From positions 1-51,139 of the forward strand of contig JAGLDS010000001.1 in the NCBI GenBank assembly GCA_023145435.1: DNA of 51,139 bases, given 5' to 3'. This DNA is from Clostridiales bacterium (GTDB lineage: Bacteria; Bacillota; Clostridia; DUPQ01). Every line of letters starts with the position of its first letter. Position 1 is the first letter of the stretch. The notes below the pieces were generated by a model. It made no database searches. It had not been told where the DNA came from and worked only from the letters and a program-made list of their open reading frames with translations. Of the stretch, positions 17,204-25,648 are shown piece by piece. Position numbers and translations under genes: made by a program.

Positions 17204-19209
17204 TGCTTACCACCGCCGCTACCCATTCCAGGTATTCTTGTACTAGAGTCTCCAAATATACTAGAAGGGTTTGCGGTATCTGTATCTTCTGTTGTATATG
17301 TTGGAGGTAATACAACGACTTGACCTTCTTTTACACCATTTAAAATTTCAATAAATGACTCATTATATACTCCAGTTGTTACTTCAATTAGCGATGTACC
17401 AATGTAATATTCTTGTAATGATTTTGCAGTTGTTTCTATTTTAGCAATATCACTTTCAGTTATGCCAGCAGCATCTCTTTTTTCTTTAATAGCTTTTAGT
17501 TCTTCTTCTGTCATATTAGAGGTATCAAAGCCTACACCTTTTCCTCTAGATGTACCAGTTGTGGAAGAAGGAGTAATAGGTATTTCTGTTCCGCCGGTTT
17601 CTACGTATACATAACTTACGCCACCCATCATAGTTATAGCTTCAATAGGTACATATAAAGTGTTTATACTATTATCAATAAAAATAGTTGCAGTTGCATT
17701 CATTGCTAACATAAGTCCTTCAACGTTCTCTTCTAAGGCTACTGTTACATCAAATGTTGTTACACCACCTTGGCTTTGACCCACAAGAGAGATGTTTGTT
17801 ACTTTTGCAAGTGCTGGTGTTTTTAAAGTGCTTCCTAAAGCATCAATTACTACAGTTGCATCCATTCCAATTTTTACTCTTGCAATATCTAGTTCATCAA
17901 TTGATATTGATATTTCGGGTGCATCCATTTTTATAAGTGTAAATAATGTTGTGTTTGTAGTTATCATATCTCCAATAGATACATTAATATTTGTTATTAT
18001 ACCGTTATAATCAGCTATTACTTGAAGAGCGTCATAGTCATCTTGTAAATTATCTATTGACTGTTGTATGCTTTCTATATTTTCTTCATAATCGCTTATA
18101 AGAGAGTTTTTACTATTTATTTGGTCATTATATGAATCTATTTGACTATAATATGATTCTATTTGATCATTTAATGAATCTATTTGATTATTTAATAATT
18201 CAATTTTATCATCAATATATGAAGGATCTAATATTGCTAAAACATCTCCTTCGTTAACTAGTTTTTTTGTAAAAAGATTAAGTGATATTATTTCCCCTTG
18301 TAAACTAGAAACTATATTTTCGCTAATTGCATAATATGGTACTTTATCAGTATCTGAACTGTAACTAATATTATCTACTGTAATAATAGCCCTAACTTTA
18401 TCACCTGTAGGTATTCCTGATTCCATGGTGAATTGTAACACTACATCAACAAGTTCTTTACCAAATTTATTTATATATGTGTAATCAGCATAAGAAACTA
18501 AAAGGCCATCATACCTAGTGTTTTTATAGTAAACATAATTTGATTGAATAACACCTTCTAAGATTTTTGCACTTATTGCAAGTTCAACTTCATATATATT
18601 TGTGTCTGAAATAGTTGCTAAAATAGTACCGTTGTTTATAACATCACCTGTGTCAACGCGTATATCGAATACAATACCCGATATTGGCGAGTAAATTGTT
18701 AAATCAGATTTACTATTAATATGATCGTTAATTTCACTTTGTAAAGTTGCTATATCATCTTGCTTTTCACTTATGCTTTCATAAACATCAGAGATGTTTT
18801 CGTTTAAATCTAATATATCATCATTGACTGTATCTATGTTTTCCTTAGTGTTTTCAATTTGGCTTTCATAGTTTTCTAAAACTTCATCTAAATCAGTTGT
18901 ACTTAGTGATGCGAGTAATTCTCCTTTTTTTACAAAATCACCATCATTAATATTCAAAATTACTAATTCACCAGGTGTAGATATTCTATAATTAGTCATT
19001 TCGCTAGCTTCTAGAGGACCAGATGCTGAAATCGTTTGTCCTACATCACCAAGAAGTACAGGAGCTGTCCTTTTTGTTAAGGTAGTTCCACCGTCTAAAG
19101 TTTGATTATCATCACTAGATATAAATTTATAACCTATAAATCCTATAACTATCAAAATGACAACAACAATTGTCCATGTAATAATTTTCTTAAATCTCTT
19201 CTTTTTCAA
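17200..19209 (-). CDS. Long periplasmic-adaptor (HlyD/MacA-like) protein with duplicated hairpin
   Basis: This is a 669-residue membrane-fusion protein with one N-terminal helix (about residues 10-29). MacA-like adaptors are usually about 400 residues; this one has two successive lipoyl/coiled-coil units. The first (about 60-200) contains the NINDGDFVKKGELL half and coil IENTKENIDTVNDDILDLNE. The second (about 305-440) contains NEGDVLAILDP and coil IDSLNDQIESYYSQIDSY. A beta-barrel region follows, with a Gly-rich tail ([10 protein letters not shown]). It docks on the downstream ATPase/permease. The long coil may span a thick wall or reach a partner. A ribosome site, GAGGAGAAT, precedes the start. 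Confidence 0.82.
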   Translation of the reverse strand: MKKKRFKKIITWTIVVVILIVIGFIGYKFISSDDNQTLDGGTTLTKRTAPVLLGDVGQTISASGPLEASEMTNYRISTPGELVILNINDGDFVKKGELLASLSTTDLDEVLENYESQIENTKENIDTVNDDILDLNENISDVYESISEKQDDIATLQSEINDHINSKSDLTIYSPISGIVFDIRVDTGDVINNGTILATISDTNIYEVELAISAKILEGVIQSNYVYYKNTRYDGLLVSYADYTYINKFGKELVDVVLQFTMESGIPTGDKVRAIITVDNISYSSDTDKVPYYAISENIVSSLQGEIISLNLFTKKLVNEGDVLAILDPSYIDDKIELLNNQIDSLNDQIESYYSQIDSYNDQINSKNSLISDYEENIESIQQSIDNLQDDYDALQVIADYNGIITNINVSIGDMITTNTTLFTLIKMDAPEISISIDELDIARVKIGMDATVVIDALGSTLKTPALAKVTNISLVGQSQGGVTTFDVTVALEENVEGLMLAMNATATIFIDNSINTLYVPIEAITMMGGVSYVYVETGGTEIPITPSSTTGTSRGKGVGFDTSNMTEEELKAIKEKRDAAGITESDIAKIETTAKSLQEYYIGTSLIEVTTGVYNESFIEILNGVKEGQVVVLPPTYTTEDTDTANPSSIFGDSSTRIPGMGSGGGKQ

Positions 19210-19253
19210 AATTATTCTCCTCTATATATTATTATTAATCTTATTATCTAATA

Positions 19254-19303
19254 TAAACCTTAAATAAACCTTAAGAAATTTTTTTTTATAAAAGTGATAT
19301 AAT
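19254..19303 (+). promoter_or_regulatory. OmpR-type direct repeats and promoter of the two-component operon
   Basis: TAAACCTTAAA (19254-19264) is followed immediately by TAAACCTTAAG (19265-19275). An 11-bp tandem repeat is the classical binding pattern of OmpR/PhoB-family regulators. A TATAAT box follows at 19298-19303 with no good -35 box, consistent with an activated promoter. The site lies between the divergent exporter operon and the regulator genes and may control both. Confidence 0.65.
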
Positions 19304-19327
19304 GAGAAAAACAAAGGGAGATAAAAT

Positions 19328-20008
19328 ATGAGATTGTTACTTATTGAAGATGAAGTTAACATAGCTGATGCTTTAGCACATATTCTAAAAAAGCATAAAT
19401 ATGAGGTAGATGTATTTTATGATGGTGAAGTGGGTCTTGATAATGCTTTACTAGGTATTTATGATGTAATCATATTAGACAGAATGCTACCTTCACTTAA
19501 CGGAGTGGATGTTTTAAAAGGAATTAGAAGAGAAGGATTAAAAACACCCATAATTTTTTTAACGGCAATGGATGGAATTACAGATAGGGTTGAAGGGTTA
19601 GATCATGGAGCAGATGATTATTTGGTAAAACCTTTTTCGACAGAAGAACTTCTAGCAAGAATAAGAGCTCTATTAAGAAGAAAAGAAAATGATATTCATG
19701 AAATTGATGTAATTACCATTGGTAATGTTGAATTCACACCGTCTTCCTTGATAGTAAAAATAAATAATATACAAAACAAGCTCACATTCAAAGAAGGACA
19801 GCTACTTGAATATTTAATTTCAAATAAAGGATTTGTAATGTCTAAAGATAAAATATTTGATAAGATTTGGGGGTTTAATTCAGAATCTGATTTAACAATT
19901 GTTGAAATCTATATTCATAATATAAGGAAAAAAGTGGCTATTAAAAGCTCAAATATTTCGATTGAAACCATAAGAGGATTAGGGTATAAACTAAAAGAGG
20001 AGAAATAA
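19328..20008 (+). CDS. OmpR-family response regulator
   Basis: This is a 226-residue regulator with an N-terminal receiver: acidic pair in IEDEV, phospho-acceptor Asp51 in IILDRMLPS, Thr in FLTAMD and Lys in YLVKPFS. A C-terminal winged helix ends in IETIRGLGYKL. It overlaps none of its neighbours and is 1 nt before the kinase gene. It most likely controls the divergent MacB-type exporter and itself through the 11-bp repeats. Confidence 0.93.
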   Translation: MRLLLIEDEVNIADALAHILKKHKYEVDVFYDGEVGLDNALLGIYDVIILDRMLPSLNGVDVLKGIRREGLKTPIIFLTAMDGITDRVEGLDHGADDYLVKPFSTEELLARIRALLRRKENDIHEIDVITIGNVEFTPSSLIVKINNIQNKLTFKEGQLLEYLISNKGFVMSKDKIFDKIWGFNSESDLTIVEIYIHNIRKKVAIKSSNISIETIRGLGYKLKEEK

Positions 20009-20009
20009 A

Positions 20010-21266
20010 TTGTTTAAAAAACTACGTATAAAATTAACACTAATTAATATGGGAATCATTATGGCCATTTTATTAGTAGTATTTACTTTTGTACATTTTT
20101 CCATGAGAACTACGTTTTCAAGACAGGTAATAAATATTAAAAAAGCAATTGAAAGTGGTACTGTTTTAAAACCATATAATGAAGCTTTAGGACCTAAAGG
20201 AATCTCTCAAATCGAGGGTAATCAAAAAATTTTAGGTGGTGCTTTAATAGTTGTTGAAGTAGATAAAACAGGACTAATTGAAGATGACAAAACATATGGT
20301 AATACAATATCTAAAGAAGATAAGAAAAATTTGTATGAACTTGTAAAAGATGACGATAAAGATATGAAGTATATCAAACTTGGAGAGAAATACTTTATAA
20401 CATTTTTTATAAAAAAAGGAACAACAAAGTATTACTTCATAGAAGCTACTCAAGAGCGAGAGATTATCGCATCTGTTCTAAGGGAATTGATGTTTATTTT
20501 TATTGGTGCAATTATTTTAGTGCTACTTGGTAATTTAGTAATGACTAAAAAAGCAATTGAACCAATAAAAAAAGCGTGGGAAAAACAAAAACGATTTGTA
20601 GGTGATGCCTCACATGAGCTAAGAACACCAATAAGTGCCATTAAGACAAATATGGAAATTGTTTCTGAAGATGATAACAAAACAATTGGTGAACATAGAA
20701 AATGGATTGATAATATTGATCAAGAAACGAACAGAATGAGCGAGTTAGTTAATAAGTTGCTGTTTTTATCAAGAAAAGACAGCGAAGATAACAAGATTTT
20801 CTATGATGTAATTAATTTAGCAGAAGAGATTAAGATTATATTAAAAGAGTTTGAAATAAAATTTAAGAATAAAAATATAACATTTGAGTCATCCCTAGCA
20901 AATACTTATATAAAAGCAGATAAAACTGATATACATCAATTAATATCATCACTACTTGATAATGCATTTAAATATACAGAAAGTGGTAGAGTGAAAATAA
21001 AAATATATGAAGATTCTTTTTATTCAGTATTGGAAATATCAGATACAGGAATAGGAGTTAGCGAGGAAGAAAAATATAAAATATTTGAGCGGTTCTATAG
21101 AGTGGATAGAGCACGAAGAAGTGCTAAAAAAGGATATGGATTAGGACTCTCCATTGTGAAAAGTATTGTAGAAGAATATAATGGAAAAATTGAATTAAAA
21201 TCTAAGTTAAATAAGGGGAGTACATTTATAATAAAGATACCAACTATGGAACACAAGGAGAAATAA
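20010..21266 (+). CDS. Sensor histidine kinase
   Basis: This is a 418-residue kinase with helices at about 12-32 and 155-175 flanking a sensor domain of roughly 120 residues. The H-box is GDASHELRTPISA, the N-box LLDNAFKYT, the G1 box ISDTGIGVS, and the G2 box GYGLGLSI. TTG start after AGAGGAGAAAT. It pairs with the preceding regulator; the CPBP protease gene follows with no gap. The signal is probably a cell-envelope or peptide cue, inferred from the exporter alongside. Confidence 0.92.
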   Translation: MFKKLRIKLTLINMGIIMAILLVVFTFVHFSMRTTFSRQVINIKKAIESGTVLKPYNEALGPKGISQIEGNQKILGGALIVVEVDKTGLIEDDKTYGNTISKEDKKNLYELVKDDDKDMKYIKLGEKYFITFFIKKGTTKYYFIEATQEREIIASVLRELMFIFIGAIILVLLGNLVMTKKAIEPIKKAWEKQKRFVGDASHELRTPISAIKTNMEIVSEDDNKTIGEHRKWIDNIDQETNRMSELVNKLLFLSRKDSEDNKIFYDVINLAEEIKIILKEFEIKFKNKNITFESSLANTYIKADKTDIHQLISSLLDNAFKYTESGRVKIKIYEDSFYSVLEISDTGIGVSEEEKYKIFERFYRVDRARRSAKKGYGLGLSIVKSIVEEYNGKIELKSKLNKGSTFIIKIPTMEHKEK

Positions 21267-21267
21267 G

Positions 21268-22203
21268 TTGGATAGGAAGAAATTAACACTGTTTCAAGGC
21301 GGAATTATTTTTTCTGTAACGGAGATATTATTTTTAGTTGCTTACTTTTTTGGTATATTTGATAATTATTATATCAATGGGATTATGGTTGAAGTAGGTA
21401 TTATTTTGTTACCAGCTATAATCTTTATTCTGATTTTCAAAAAAGATATTAAGGTAAATTTAAAATTAAAAAAAATTAACTGGATTCATTCACTAATTAT
21501 TGTCGTAACCATGTGGTTTATGATTCCTGTTAGTTTATCGTTAAGTTTCATTAGTGCGATTATAGTTCGCTTTATCTTCCAAAAAAATATATTACCAGAC
21601 ATTCCTGTTCCAGGAGATGTTCCATCACTACTTCTAAGCATAATAGTAATTGGTTTATTTGCAGCAATATGTGAAGAAATCCTATTCCGTGGAGCCTTAT
21701 GGTCATCTGTTGAAAAAATAGGACTAAGAAAAAGCATGATACTAATTTCGCTTGTTTTTACTTTGTTCCACTTTAACTTTGAAAAAATTGCGGGAGTGTT
21801 CGTTTTATCAATAGTAATTTGTTATATCGTATATAGAACTAATTCAATATTTGCAGGAATTCTAGCTCATTTTACTAATAATGCAACAGCAGTACTATTT
21901 TCATATGGAGTTTTAAAGTCGTTACCTGAAGGGATGGAAACCTCTTCAGATTTTTCAACAATATTTAATCAAGATTTAAGTTTTATTATTGGTACATTAA
22001 TAATTTTTGGAATTATTGCAATTATCAGTGGGAGTGTGGTTTTTGGATTGTTATATCTTTTAAAAAGTCAAACAACAAAGACTGTGATGATAATTAAACA
22101 ATCAAGTTTTATTTCGCTACGAAATAGCAGTACATTTATTCCTGGATTTATGATTATGGCAGGGATGTACATTTATCTTCTTTCAAAATATTTAGCAGGA
22201 TAG
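21268..22203 (+). CDS. CPBP-family intramembrane metalloprotease
   Basis: This is a 311-residue membrane protein with about eight helices and the CPBP/Abi motifs: CEEILFRGALW (EExxxR), LFHFNFEK (metal-binding His) and ILAHFTNN (second His). The family includes prenyl-protein and bacteriocin-immunity or processing proteases. It starts with TTG after AAGGAGAAATAAG, directly behind the kinase. Its place beside a regulated exporter suggests a role in peptide maturation or immunity (inference). Confidence 0.85.
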   Translation: MDRKKLTLFQGGIIFSVTEILFLVAYFFGIFDNYYINGIMVEVGIILLPAIIFILIFKKDIKVNLKLKKINWIHSLIIVVTMWFMIPVSLSLSFISAIIVRFIFQKNILPDIPVPGDVPSLLLSIIVIGLFAAICEEILFRGALWSSVEKIGLRKSMILISLVFTLFHFNFEKIAGVFVLSIVICYIVYRTNSIFAGILAHFTNNATAVLFSYGVLKSLPEGMETSSDFSTIFNQDLSFIIGTLIIFGIIAIISGSVVFGLLYLLKSQTTKTVMIIKQSSFISLRNSSTFIPGFMIMAGMYIYLLSKYLAG

Positions 22204-22215
22204 TTCCTTTACAAC

Positions 22216-22229
22216 CGAACATATGTTCG
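22216..22229. promoter_or_regulatory. LexA/DinR SOS box
   Basis: CGAACATATGTTCG is a perfect palindrome that matches the Bacillota LexA (DinR) consensus CGAAC-N4-GTTCG. It lies 25 nt before the Y-family polymerase start, over its likely promoter, so that gene should be DNA-damage inducible. Confidence 0.9.
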
Positions 22230-22253
22230 TTATACTGTTAGCAGGAGGACAAC

Positions 22254-23486
22254 ATGAAAAAATATATTTTTCATATTGATGCTAACAGTGCTTATTTGAG
22301 TTGGCAGGCAGTATATGATTTACAACATGGTAACGCTATTGATTTGCGAAATATTTCTGCTGCCATTGGAGGGGATAAAAGCAAACGAAAAGGAATCATT
22401 CTAGCTAAATCGTTAAAAGCAAAACAAGCAGGAGTTAAAACAGGGCAACCGTTATTTGAAGCTTTAAAAGTATGTCCAGAATTAACCATTGTATCACCAA
22501 ATTATCAGTTATATATGAAGTGCTCTGATGAAATGACGGCAATTATTCAGACTTTTTCAAAAAAAGTAGAACGTTTTAGTGTGGATGAATGTTTTATGGA
22601 ATTGTCTTGTGAAAATCCTATTGTTATCGCTTATCAAATAAAGGAATATATACATAAAACACTTGGATTCACAGTAAATATTGGCATTTCAACTAATAAG
22701 CTACTGGCAAAAATGGGTTCTGAATTAGAAAAACCAGATAAGATTCATACAATGTTTAAAGAAGAAATAATGGAAAAAATGTGGCCATTACCAGTAAATG
22801 AACTTTTTATGGTTGGGCGAGCAACTTATAAGAAACTAACTAAATATGGGATTAATACCATTGGGCAATTGGCGAATAGCGATATTGATTTTCTTAACCA
22901 GATTATGAAAAGCCATGGTCGGTTAATTTGGCATTATGCAAATGGGCTAGATTCTTCTCCTGTTAAAAAAGATAATAGAAAGATTAAGGGGATTGGAAAT
23001 TCTACTACAACACCTTTTGATGTAGATGATATAAGATATGCTTCGCTATTTATATTATCTCTTACAGAAATGGTTGCAATTCGATTACGAGCTAACAATA
23101 TGATGTGTCATGTGGTTCATGTGTCTTATCACCGAGCTTCCAAAGGAGGGGGACAGGGGCGACAACGTAAATTAATTACTCCAACTGATCAGACAAATAC
23201 TATTTATCAAACAGCGTTGGAACTATTTAAAGAAATATGGGATGAAGGACCTGTTCGTCATTTTGGTGTGCGAGTAACAATGCTAAATACAGCAAACATA
23301 TACCAAAGAAGTATATTTGATGAGAAAAATTTAGAAAAAAAGAGAAGATTAAATCAAAATATTGATTTATTAAGAGTTAAGTATGGTAGCCAAACTATTA
23401 AGAGAGCTAGCTTTATTGCCAGTGGCATTAATAATGTAAATGGGGGAGTACATGATAATTACCCTATGATGACAAGTTTACTATAG
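22254..23486 (+). CDS. Y-family DNA polymerase (DinB/UvrX-like)
   Basis: This is a 410-residue translesion polymerase. Catalytic carboxylates are visible as Asp9 in FHIDAN and Asp111-Glu112 in FSVDECF. The palm/fingers, thumb helix-hairpin-helix (GRATYKKLTKYGINTIGQLA) and little-finger domain are all present. It resembles the UvrX/YqjW branch more than classic DinB because of its shortened little finger. Control by the SOS box just upstream is clear. A small gene follows after 13 nt, as for YolD-type partners of UvrX. Confidence 0.9.
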   Translation: MKKYIFHIDANSAYLSWQAVYDLQHGNAIDLRNISAAIGGDKSKRKGIILAKSLKAKQAGVKTGQPLFEALKVCPELTIVSPNYQLYMKCSDEMTAIIQTFSKKVERFSVDECFMELSCENPIVIAYQIKEYIHKTLGFTVNIGISTNKLLAKMGSELEKPDKIHTMFKEEIMEKMWPLPVNELFMVGRATYKKLTKYGINTIGQLANSDIDFLNQIMKSHGRLIWHYANGLDSSPVKKDNRKIKGIGNSTTTPFDVDDIRYASLFILSLTEMVAIRLRANNMMCHVVHVSYHRASKGGGQGRQRKLITPTDQTNTIYQTALELFKEIWDEGPVRHFGVRVTMLNTANIYQRSIFDEKNLEKKRRLNQNIDLLRVKYGSQTIKRASFIASGINNVNGGVHDNYPMMTSLL

Positions 23487-23499
23487 ATAGGAAAAACTA

Positions 23500-23763
23500 A
23501 TGAAGATATTAATGAAAAGTGTAGATATGATTTGTGTGAGTAATAAGGATGGAAAAATATCTCCAATAAAATATAAGTTTGTTGGAAAAGATGAGCAGAT
23601 TCATATAGTAAAAATTAATAGAATATTAGAGCGTAATGAAGAGCGTTTAGCTGGAAACAGAATGTATATTTATAAGGTGATGAGTATTATTAATAATAGC
23701 CAACGTGTTTATGAAATGAAGTATGAACTAGCAACATGTAAATGGTACATTTATAAAATGTGA
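23500..23763 (+). CDS. Small protein following the Y-family polymerase
   Basis: This is an 87-residue basic, cytoplasmic protein with no recognised domain. The pattern KFVGKDEQIHIVKINRI, then YEMKYELATCKWYIYKM, suggests a compact beta-rich fold. It is the second gene of the SOS-regulated unit (13-nt gap), the place usually taken by YolD-like or hypothetical partners of UvrX-type polymerases, so a polymerase accessory role is possible. Weak ribosome site (TAGGAAAAACTA). Confidence 0.6.
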   Translation: MKILMKSVDMICVSNKDGKISPIKYKFVGKDEQIHIVKINRILERNEERLAGNRMYIYKVMSIINNSQRVYEMKYELATCKWYIYKM

Positions 23764-23791
23764 TTTACTAAAAAATAGAAGATATAAATTA

Positions 23792-25627
23792 CTATACTTT
23801 TTCAACTAAATTAAAATAAGGAATAGAAATATAAATGGTACTACCTTTCCCTAAAGTAGAGTGTAACCACATTTCGCCACTAAATCTTCCTTTAATAGTT
23901 GAATAAGACATATATAAGCCTAATCCTGTACCGTCTTTTCCTTTTGTAGTTAACATTTCTTTAAACAGCTTTTTTTGTATTTCTGGAGATATTCCCATTC
24001 CATAGTCTTTTACAGAAAAAACAATTTGCTCATCTTTTTGCTTAATCTTTAAATCAATAATTCCTTGTTTTTTGCCATAAGATTGAATTGCATTTACAAT
24101 TAGATTATCAAATATTTGAACCAGATTATTTACTCCACCTTTAAATTCTGTTAACATGCCAATTTCAGATTGAATATTTAATTGGCAATGATATTTTTTT
24201 AATTCGTGTTTCATTAATAATTCAACTCTTTTTAGTAGTTCACTAAGGGTAAAATTGATGGTGGTCGAGTTACTTAAGTTAACGGTCTGATCTTTAACGG
24301 CTGAAATAACATCTGACATATATGAACAGTAGGGCTTGATTTTATCAACCCACTCAATTAAATCTGCTGCAATGGCATGGTGATCTTTCTTTGTAACTGA
24401 TTTATCTTCAATTGATACATCATATTCAGTAGAAAATTCACGAATGGCTTCTAAACCACCTGATATTGTCATGATAGGTGTTTTTAAGTTGTGAGCAATT
24501 CCGCCAATTAATTGACCTAATGAGGCAAGACGTTCTTGCTCCATAATAATAGCATGAGTTTTTTTAATAGTTTCAAGGTCTCTTTTGCTTTGGGTAATAT
24601 CTTTTAAAAGAATAATTGTACCAAGATAAATATCGCTAGAATAGATGGGAGTAATTTCTACTGAAAAATATTTATCAATAAATTCATCATTGAAATGGTC
24701 TTCGTATTTTTCTGTTATTTTATTTTTTATTGATTTTTCATTGTTAGTGATTATTTGATTTTTATGCTTGTTATCAAGTGATGTGGAATCAAATATTTCT
24801 AGTAAATTATCTTTTCTTTTCATTGGTAAGCTATTTTTAAAAGTATCTATAAATGCTTGATTATAGTCGATGATTTGATAATTTTTATTTATTATTAAAT
24901 AACTATCAGATATTAAATCTACAATTCGTTGCAAAGCAATTGGTGAAATATTTAAAAATTGGAATTTGAATATTGCTAAAGCAAAACACATAATAGAGAT
25001 GGAAAATGAAATAGGAGTGTAGAATACTGGTAATATAATAAGGTTAAATGATATAAGAAAATTAATTGATAGAGGAACGATAACACCAGTTATTATTAAC
25101 ACGGATTGTCTGGAGAAAAAACCAGAATTTTTAACAGTAAAAGAGATTAAATAATACAGTCCAATACCAATATAGAGATAAGAACCTATGGTATGGACAA
25201 TGAAGTAATTTCCAAGAATTACTTGATTGTTAAATATCGAATATTCTAAAAAGAATAGGTGATGAAATTTATTAGTGAGTAATATTAGATAATCAATAAC
25301 AGGAAATATTAGTAGTACGATATATCTAAATGTGAATTTTAACTTTGTTCTGACAAAAACAAGTCCTGTCAAAAGAATAGTCAAAGGGACAAAACAAACA
25401 CCAAAATAGTATATATTAATATAAAGCATATTGGTATATCCATCTCTAATTGAGGTAATAACTTCAAGAATATGACCAACATTCCAAATGAAAATTGCCG
25501 TAACCATTAGTAAAAAGATATAGTGGATTTGAGACTTTGGTTTGATTTTTAAAATCAAACCAAATAACGCTACAACCAGTAGAGTTGATATAAGTAGTAA
25601 AACGAATGAAAAATCTAAGTTAACCAT
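23792..25627 (-). CDS. Seven-helix membrane sensor histidine kinase with PAS domain
   Basis: This is an approximately 611-residue kinase. The first 220 residues contain about seven helices, as in the HisKA_7TM sensor family. A PAS domain follows (around SDSYLIINKNYQIIDYNQAF), then an H-box (GGIAHNLKTPIMT), and an ATPase domain with DNLIVNAIQSY, DYGMGIS and GTGLGLYM. The ATG at 25627 is chosen because TTGGAG lies 7 nt before it. It is 21 nt downstream of the NRPS gene on the same strand, and no response regulator is adjacent. It may sense the NRPS product; this is inference from arrangement. Confidence 0.85.
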   Translation of the reverse strand: MVNLDFSFVLLLISTLLVVALFGLILKIKPKSQIHYIFLLMVTAIFIWNVGHILEVITSIRDGYTNMLYINIYYFGVCFVPLTILLTGLVFVRTKLKFTFRYIVLLIFPVIDYLILLTNKFHHLFFLEYSIFNNQVILGNYFIVHTIGSYLYIGIGLYYLISFTVKNSGFFSRQSVLIITGVIVPLSINFLISFNLIILPVFYTPISFSISIMCFALAIFKFQFLNISPIALQRIVDLISDSYLIINKNYQIIDYNQAFIDTFKNSLPMKRKDNLLEIFDSTSLDNKHKNQIITNNEKSIKNKITEKYEDHFNDEFIDKYFSVEITPIYSSDIYLGTIILLKDITQSKRDLETIKKTHAIIMEQERLASLGQLIGGIAHNLKTPIMTISGGLEAIREFSTEYDVSIEDKSVTKKDHHAIAADLIEWVDKIKPYCSYMSDVISAVKDQTVNLSNSTTINFTLSELLKRVELLMKHELKKYHCQLNIQSEIGMLTEFKGGVNNLVQIFDNLIVNAIQSYGKKQGIIDLKIKQKDEQIVFSVKDYGMGISPEIQKKLFKEMLTTKGKDGTGLGLYMSYSTIKGRFSGEMWLHSTLGKGSTIYISIPYFNLVEKV

Positions 25628-25648
25628 TTTTTTCTCCAACTAATATAT

